From Druceiella hillmani (Eukaryota > Arthropoda > Insecta > Lepidoptera > Hepialidae), in the NCBI GenBank assembly GCA_039881145.1, contig JAYKKI010000088.1:4092501-4156500 (forward strand): a DNA stretch of 64,000 nt, read 5' to 3'. Positions 58,027 to 64,000 of this stretch are shown here, in pieces. Position 1 is the first letter of the stretch. The number at the start of each line of letters is the position of its first letter. The notes beneath the pieces are model-generated. The model was given only the letters and a program-made list of their open reading frames with translations, was not told where the DNA came from and made no database searches. A program made the position numbers and the translations under genes.

Positions 58027-59284
58027 TACGCATATTATGCGATCAAAAGAGATACACATAAACGTCTTTAGGCGATTTGGAGGCCCAAAATGATTTACCC
58101 CGCAATGAGATATTCACATTAAAACGTTTCTAAGTTGAGCATAGAAAATATTTTTAAGATATGATCCGTAAACTAGTAAAATATCCTAGAGAAATGTTTC
58201 CGTTATTATTTGTGACTGAAAACACCTATTGATTAACAGTGAAAATAATGTGTCTAACAAAAAATTCAAAATTAAAAAAAAACTAATTTTTTATTTAAAT
58301 ATTAAGGAAATAATTCAGTTTTAATTACTTTTTACTACTTATTTTTTATTATAATATGAAGAAAAAATTATTTTTTATTTCATGGCATATCATAGTATGG
58401 ATACACGAGTACGTCGTCAAACAATGGATTTGATCTTATCAATGTTATCTTAAGATTTTAAACACGAAGCGCTGAATGGACGGACTTTACTATTCTATGT
58501 CTACGTAATTTTAAAATCGACCTACGCAAAATAATAGATTTATCTGCAAATCTTAAGTAGTTCCTGAGGGTACCATCTTTTACGATCTTCATCAGGTTCC
58601 TACGTAATCGCGTAGTATTATCTGCAAAAAAAATCGGTAAATTTGATTTTAGCCTATGCTTACTCAAACCGCGTGTACGTTGTGTCAAGCGCACAGAATG
58701 TTCTCTCTTTTAAACGGGTTATGTTTATGAAGTTACATCAGCGAATGAATTTTGAAAAAAATGTAATTTCGATAAATTTTAACCAGAATTACACGTACAG
58801 TATTATGGTACAGTAGTCTAGACGTAATTAGGGTACAGTAGTCTGAAAGAACGATGTCAGAGGTAGAAGCTATATATAACTATAATATTAAAATATTTAT
58901 TTAAATTCGCAACTGTATACAACATGTGGATGGAAAATAATCTATTTCACTGTATGGAATTATTTGATTTGATGAAGAGTTAAATGCGCGATAAGCTGAA
59001 AAAGAGAGGATCGATACATTTGAAATTTGGCGCTGTTGCCTGTTTTGGCCAAGCAGCTCGCCGTGAAGTAGACAAAACATGTTTCGCTTAATTTCCCGAT
59101 AGTGTAGAAAAGTATTCATGGCGGGTAAAACAGAGGAAAAGAGATCAAAAGACCGTTTTCCGCCCACGTAGCCGGATAATGTCATACAATATACCCAAAA
59201 CCAGAAGAGGCGATGTTATGCGAGTTGTCTATTTCAAGTGGATGAGGAAAACCAATCTCGTACCGACTAATTTAGGTCTAACTT

Positions 59285-59297
59285 GTGTGTATATATA

Positions 59298-59389
<92 letters not shown>

Positions 59390-59391
59390 CA
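59285..59391. repeat. (TA)n microsatellite near end of unit 3
   Basis: About 105 bases of TA with few interruptions; counterpart of 46147-46270 and 52111-52203. Confidence 0.95.
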
Positions 59392-60037
59392 CATTTAAAA
59401 TTTTTTATATTAATTTTAGGCAATATGTCTTCGGAGTTATACTACAGTTATATATCTATACAAAGAATAAGTCCCTTCTTTTATTTCCGAAATTACTCAG
59501 TCTACAATTTTGAAAAAATTATTGGTTTTTAGAAGCCCATGCAAAGGTTTCAGGAAAACTAAAGTGATGATTGTAGACGTCATAATTTTTGAAATCTTCC
59601 TCATGTTTTTATGCCTACGAAAGATGTAGCAGCCAATATATTTAAAATTTTCCACTTTTCAAAACCGATTTTCTGAAAAACCAAGGGATGTAGAAACTTA
59701 AAAGTTGATTTAATAGTTCATCTTATACTCTTTATTCTTTTAATTTTTTTATAAATATTCTCTTTCAAAAATATTTTTATATATTATTTATGTAAATAAA
59801 GGTTTTTAATATTTTTTTTTATTTTGTATTTCGTGTGGAGTATTATTTGAAAATCCTCGTTGTGAGGAATATCATATGACTTCATCTGAATTGAGTTAAT
59901 AGTTTTTAAGCGATACGTATGTACAAACAGCCAGACAAAAATTCTAAAAACAATATTTTTGCGTTCTATTATCATATATCCCTAATTTATTTTTCGTAAG
60001 TACCTTCACTGAATATATAAGCCAATTTCACAGTTTC

Positions 60038-60038
<1 letters not shown>

Positions 60039-60077
<39 letters not shown>
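60039..60077. repeat. (TA)n microsatellite, unit 4 left
   Basis: Short pure tract at the position equivalent to 47286-47376. Confidence 0.95.
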
Positions 60078-60082
<5 letters not shown>

Positions 60083-60564
60083 CTATTATTCTCAGATCTA
60101 CTATTATACATTCTCCTGTTGGAACGAGCGCTTTTATTTCAGATTTTTGTCTAAAGTATATAATCGTATGACGGTCACTGACCAATTTTCCAGGATAGCT
60201 TTGCGGATAGTATTGAGAGACAATTGGAAATATTTAAAATCGGACTGAAAATGTAATCTCGAAACAATACAGCCTTGTCATCGTCGTACGTTCCGCTTTT
60301 TCGGAGGATATAAGCGGATTCAATTTTCTGCTCGGGCGGAGCGCTGACCGTGAGTCCTTAAGGACGTGTCTGGACTTACTGAGCTTTGACTAAAGTGGCG
60401 CGGCGGTTTGCGCTCTCCCCCGTCATCAGAGGTCGAGGGGAAGTACAGGAGGAAGAAGGTAAGCTATTATGTAGTCGAGTGGATGGACCTAGGCTCGGTT
60501 TATTTCGACTTGAAGTATATTGTTTCTTAGTCTATTTATGAAACTAGTTTTGTACGTTTCCAGG

Positions 60565-61900
60565 CGAAATATTCTTAATATAACTTTTAAAGATTCCATG
60601 AACAAATGGTAAAAGCTAAAGTTTTATCATTTCGTCACGTTTATATGTTCACTGCGACTTATCTCTTTTAGTTTTAGACGGATTGTTTTAAAATTTTACA
60701 AAGAAGACGTTAAACAAAAAATATATTTTTTACATTAATTTTGGAAGGGAATTGACATATTTGTTTACTCATGGGATCAATTAAATAGGGGGTCATTGAA
60801 GAGATGCATTAAAAAATTAAACAGATCAATTCCTAATTAGTTGATAGATAAATTAAGTAAGTTATTTATTTTACTCCTATGAAATATATGTTAGGTAATA
60901 TATTTATATTCTGGAAAATAATTTAATATTTGTAAATAGTTTAACAGAAATACTATATTTATCCTTAAATTTTAAAACTTTTGCATAAAGAATGTGTTAT
61001 TCGTTACGACTTACTTTCACAGGCTAATTCGGTCTTATATTCTGAATAATGAAAAGAAAAAAAAAATAGGAACTAAATGTCAAGTCATCACTGCGAATCT
61101 CCGGCTGATCTTATTGGTGATGTTTAATTTTGAAAGAGTTTTACTCATAATTTTGTAAAGATTTATTTTCACGAAATAGTAGGAATTAACGTAATAAATG
61201 TATTGAAGAGATTTCAAAATAAAAATTAGATTCCTTTTTTAAATTTTTAAATTTGAATGCGATTATCTCAGAAGCTCCTGATTTTTTCCCTATTTACCAT
61301 AAATATTTTAGATTCAGAAAAAATATGTCGCACACAAAATTACAACCCGTGTACTCTACTCGTTTAGGGTTTCCAGGTTGATGGTTTACTTGGTTTTACT
61401 TAGAAGGATAGAATGCTCAAAAAGTGGTGTCTGATACTTTTGAATTGTGATTACTATTAATTTGTATGATGATGATTAAAATATCAGCTGACAATTTAAT
61501 AAAAAGTCATCGGGGAAATAACACACAGAAGTCGAAATATCTTAAATTTTTTTTCCCTTAATAATTTCCTTCAGGTTTTTTATTTATTTAAAGGTTTAAT
61601 TTTTGATTTGTTTAGTATATTTCTGGTGTATTCATTCTAAAATCTCAATCGTATGCCCTGTCTTGCGTGCGTTTCAAATTACGTCCTAAAATCGACTAAA
61701 TAGTGATGATACTGCAATTACTAATATGTGTATATAAATGCATCATTAAATGCATAATAGCTAGAATCTGAAGGAAACAATGAGAATAATAATTATGCAT
61801 TTTTCAATCGTTTGTAATATCTTCTCCAGTATGAGGATATATGCTACATCATACGGGGATCAGAGTACTCGCTTAAGGAACTTCATTGATTGGAAAGTTT
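60565..61900 (+). repeat. Long-subtype segment in unit 4
   Basis: Counterpart of 53785-55310, about 80-85% identical by eye with several small indels. No coding frame is conserved between the two. Confidence 0.7.
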
Positions 61901-62244
61901 AATAAAACTCTCACTTTTTGAATGATAATTGGAAGGTTATAGAAAATTTTAGAATATTTTAAGGAGAGCCTAAATTGAGCACAGAATTCAAAGTCCTGTT
62001 TAGTTAGTAATAGAGTTTCGATGTGTAAATAATAAAGAAAATGTGAAAATTCTTCGAAAAGAACTTAGAGTACTTTTGGTTCAGGAATTACGTTTAGGAT
62101 GTAAAGTGAGCTACACGCAATATATGCGTCGCATGCTAAATTAACTTATTACAGGAAATAAACCAATGAGGTATTTGACTATATTTTTTGTTACTAAAAT
62201 AGAATAAGTTTATTACTAAAGTAGAATTTGTTTATTACTATAGT

Positions 62245-62866
62245 TAGTTACGAAATTATTTTATTTATTCAATTCTGTCAATAAAAGCCATTTTCAATCA
62301 TATGAGCACCATGAAAATAATAAATAATTGCTTAATTTTGTTAAGAATAACAAAATAGTTTTATGGTATTATTAACTTCGTAAAGTGTACTATGCATCTG
62401 GCTATGCAGTTTACATACACTCCATGCTGTATCTCGAAAACTGTCGATCACTAGACTTATAGAGAATTTTACGCTTTACAATTTTTGTTAAAATTCTGAT
62501 AACACGAAGGGCTTAGCAGACGAGATATTTGGTAATAAAATAATTTTGGTGACCTTCGACTTTTGACACCTTGACTAGAGGACACGATATCTTATCAGAC
62601 TTTTCAACCCATCTTTAGAACGCCCAAGAAAAGTCTGTCGTCCATTTTCAGCTTTCCTCCTTACAGTTCGAGGTTCAGCCTTTGTTTTGCCTTATTTTAA
62701 TGTATAATTAGCTGCGTTTTCGTCATTTACAATAAATACTGGCGGCAGTTGTATTGTTAGTTGGAACGAGTTTTCAGTAAATCATCCAGTTTGTACCTCC
62801 ACAACACACGTAAACCCGCCTTCTGGCTAATATCATATTTGGTGTAGATATACCCTTTTTGCCTTA
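62245..62866 (-). repeat. Inverted family II segment, part 1
   Basis: Reverse complement of unit 1 from about 43384 down to about 42770: 'caattctgtcaataaaagc', 'cgaaaactgtcgatc', 'cttcgacttttgacacctt', 'aaatactggcggcagttgt' and 'ggctaatatcatatttggtg' all match in order. The left boundary corresponds to the base just outside the mariner insertion point. Confidence 0.88.
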
Positions 62867-63763
62867 TAATATAATAATAATAATAATACATTTTTATTTC
62901 AGATTTGTACATCCATATAATGTTAGTAATGTAGATAATAATATAATAATAATAAGTAAATGTCAACCCGGTTGGAGTCCCCGATGATGGTGACCGGCTG
63001 TACGACTGCGTGCAGCCGTATCACCCGAACCAGTACCGGAGAGTCCCACCCGTCTGCCAGCGCCCGCAGGATGTTATCGGGACTGCCGCGCGTACGGTGC
63101 ATAATGGAAGCGCACCGTTTGCGCATAATGGTCGCAAACCCGTCTGCGTCAGGCAAAGCGAACATCACGGAGGCACTACAGTAACGCGGCTGTCCCACCG
63201 ACACCCGGAAACCATTATTATATTGCACACGCAGGTCGCTGTATATCCGCTGCGTAAAGTCGACACACAGGCTGCAGGTGTAAAATGATTGACAATATGC
63301 TTTGAAAAGCGCAATTTTGACAGTGCCTGTGCACCGTGAAAACCTGCGGGCCAACATATTGCATCGGACAGACAGCGCCCTGCGCTCTCTTTCAACATCC
63401 TTACCGTCCTTAAGGTCCTCGGTGACCCAGTGGCCCGAGTATTTATATTACTAAACTTTCTTTAGAGCTGTACCACAGAGAGTGAAATTAGGGAGAAAAG
63501 TGTATCGATTGTTGTCCGGCCAGTAAATCATTATTTCACTTTTCTTCGTATTGTATTTCAGACCGTGGGCCACCGCGTAGGACTCACAAATTTTTAAGAG
63601 CCTTCGTAGGGCACCAATCGATGGGCTCAGCAACACCATATCGTCTGCGTAGCTGATGTTATTTACACATACTCCATCTATGTGACATCCGACACCAGTG
63701 CTGCTAAGCTCATCGATCAGTTGGTTGACATACAAGCTGAAGAGGGTGGGAGAGATCAACCTT
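62867..63763 (-). mobile_element. 5'-truncated LINE insertion
   Basis: About 0.9 kb of non-LTR retrotransposon on the minus strand, splitting an inverted family II segment. Its 3' end is AT-rich and runs out in a (TAA/ATT)n-like tail (62867-62960), preceded by 'aataaaaatg'. Its 5' end is truncated inside the RT domain at about 63762. Both junctions carry CCTTA ('tttgcctta' left, 'aaccttag' right), a likely target-site duplication of 5 or slightly more bases. Confidence 0.8.
62951..63762 (-). pseudogene. LINE reverse transcriptase, C-terminal part
   Basis: Reverse transcriptase copies element RNA into DNA at a nicked target. The minus-strand frame starts within RT domain 4 (LISPTLFSLYVNQLIDELSS), followed by the catalytic YADDMVLLSPS box, then YNTKKSEIMIYW. 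Two adjacent in-frame stops (TAG TAA, about 63449) interrupt it. The same frame resumes as YKYSGHWVTEDLKDGKDVER, then NMLARRFSRCTGTVKIALFK, YCQSFYTCSLCVDF, LRVQYNNGFRV and MRKRCASIM, up to a stop near 62925. This thumb and C-terminal sequence is typical of a LINE family I know chiefly from Lepidoptera. Endonuclease and fingers are missing through 5' truncation, so it is dead on arrival. Confidence 0.85.
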
Positions 63764-63816
63764 AGTCCCTGCGTTTGAGTGAATAATTAACATATATACC
63801 CAATAGGGTATTTGAC
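63764..63816 (-). repeat. Inverted family II segment, part 2 (after LINE)
   Basis: 'gcgtttgagtgaataattaa' and 'catatatacccaatagggta' continue the inverted family II segment (unit 1 about 42745 down to 42697), showing that the LINE fragment split it. Homology fades after 'tttgaccg'. Confidence 0.8.
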
Positions 63817-63856
63817 CGTTCAATACATTCCCTTTTCCTTGACTTAGCAAGCAAGT

Positions 63857-63907
<51 letters not shown>

Positions 63908-64000
63908 AATGCTTGTTACACAGAATTTTTAAAGTTATAGCGGAGCGTAGCTAAAACAAATGAAAAGGAGTTACGAACGTGAATACCACTTCTTTTTACA
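63817..64000. other. Window end with (TA)n tract
   Basis: A pure (TA)n tract at 63857-63903 and about 100 bases of unassigned AT-rich sequence. No homology to the family II units is evident after 63816. Confidence 0.5.

Larger units (their letters stand above)
59456..62244 (+). repeat. Tandem family II, unit 4 (partial, long subtype)
   Basis: Fourth unit, colinear with unit 3 up to 'gtagaatttgtttattact' (about 62222), where the order breaks and the sequence continues in inverted orientation. Confidence 0.85.

Noticed and set aside
62960..63288. Plus-strand open frames at 62960-63184 and 63010-63288
   Set aside because: They are antisense to the LINE reverse transcriptase, which has convincing motifs on the minus strand.

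Overview
ORGANISM. This is eukaryotic nuclear DNA, very AT-rich, with long (TA)n tracts, no bacterial-style gene packing and no intact host gene I can support. It looks like an insect, most probably a moth or butterfly (Lepidoptera). Four things point there: the 'aaccgatttcaaaaaa' + 'ggagaaggttctcaattcg' motif at 324-360 and 14965-15001, which closely resembles a dispersed repeat I know from lepidopteran genomes; the 'gacggacagac ... ttccgttttt ... ggctacgga' type of repeat at about 36.8, 38.0, 39.3 and 39.5 kb; a LINE reverse-transcriptase fragment (about 62.9-63.8 kb) of a type abundant in Lepidoptera; and several deleted mariner elements. The order is an inference from memory of these repeats, not a database result.

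LAYOUT. (1) 1-19,881: tandem family I, three head-to-tail units A, B and C of about 6-7.7 kb. Each unit carries GC-rich blocks; in A and B these occur as an inverted pair about 2.5-3.2 kb apart, sharing a conserved reading frame. A and C carry a foldback MITE that B lacks. (2) 19,882-26,186: a composite element bounded by two 919-bp inverted repeats about 95% identical by eye, with a LINE C-terminal relic, a 45-bp minisatellite and a 150-bp direct duplication inside. It interrupts or ends unit C. (3) 26,187-40,800: mostly unassigned DNA with near-perfect hairpins, two CpG-rich islands that could be promoter or first-exon sequence, and one 21-bp minisatellite present twice in opposite orientation 3.2 kb apart. 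(4) 40,800-64,000: tandem family II, about 5.9-6.8 kb units, three full copies, a fourth partial copy, then an inverted segment that was invaded by a 5'-truncated LINE. Units 1-3 contain remnants of one mariner insertion with different deletions.

HOW IT FITS TOGETHER. I see no working gene. The window reads as a gene-poor, repeat-amplified region in which two unrelated multi-kilobase tandem families were built from transposon pieces and then rearranged by unequal exchange, conversion and inversion. A sex-linked (W) or pericentromeric location would fit but is only a suggestion. Most open frames are chance frames in AT-rich DNA or (TA)n tracts read as alternating Tyr-Ile.
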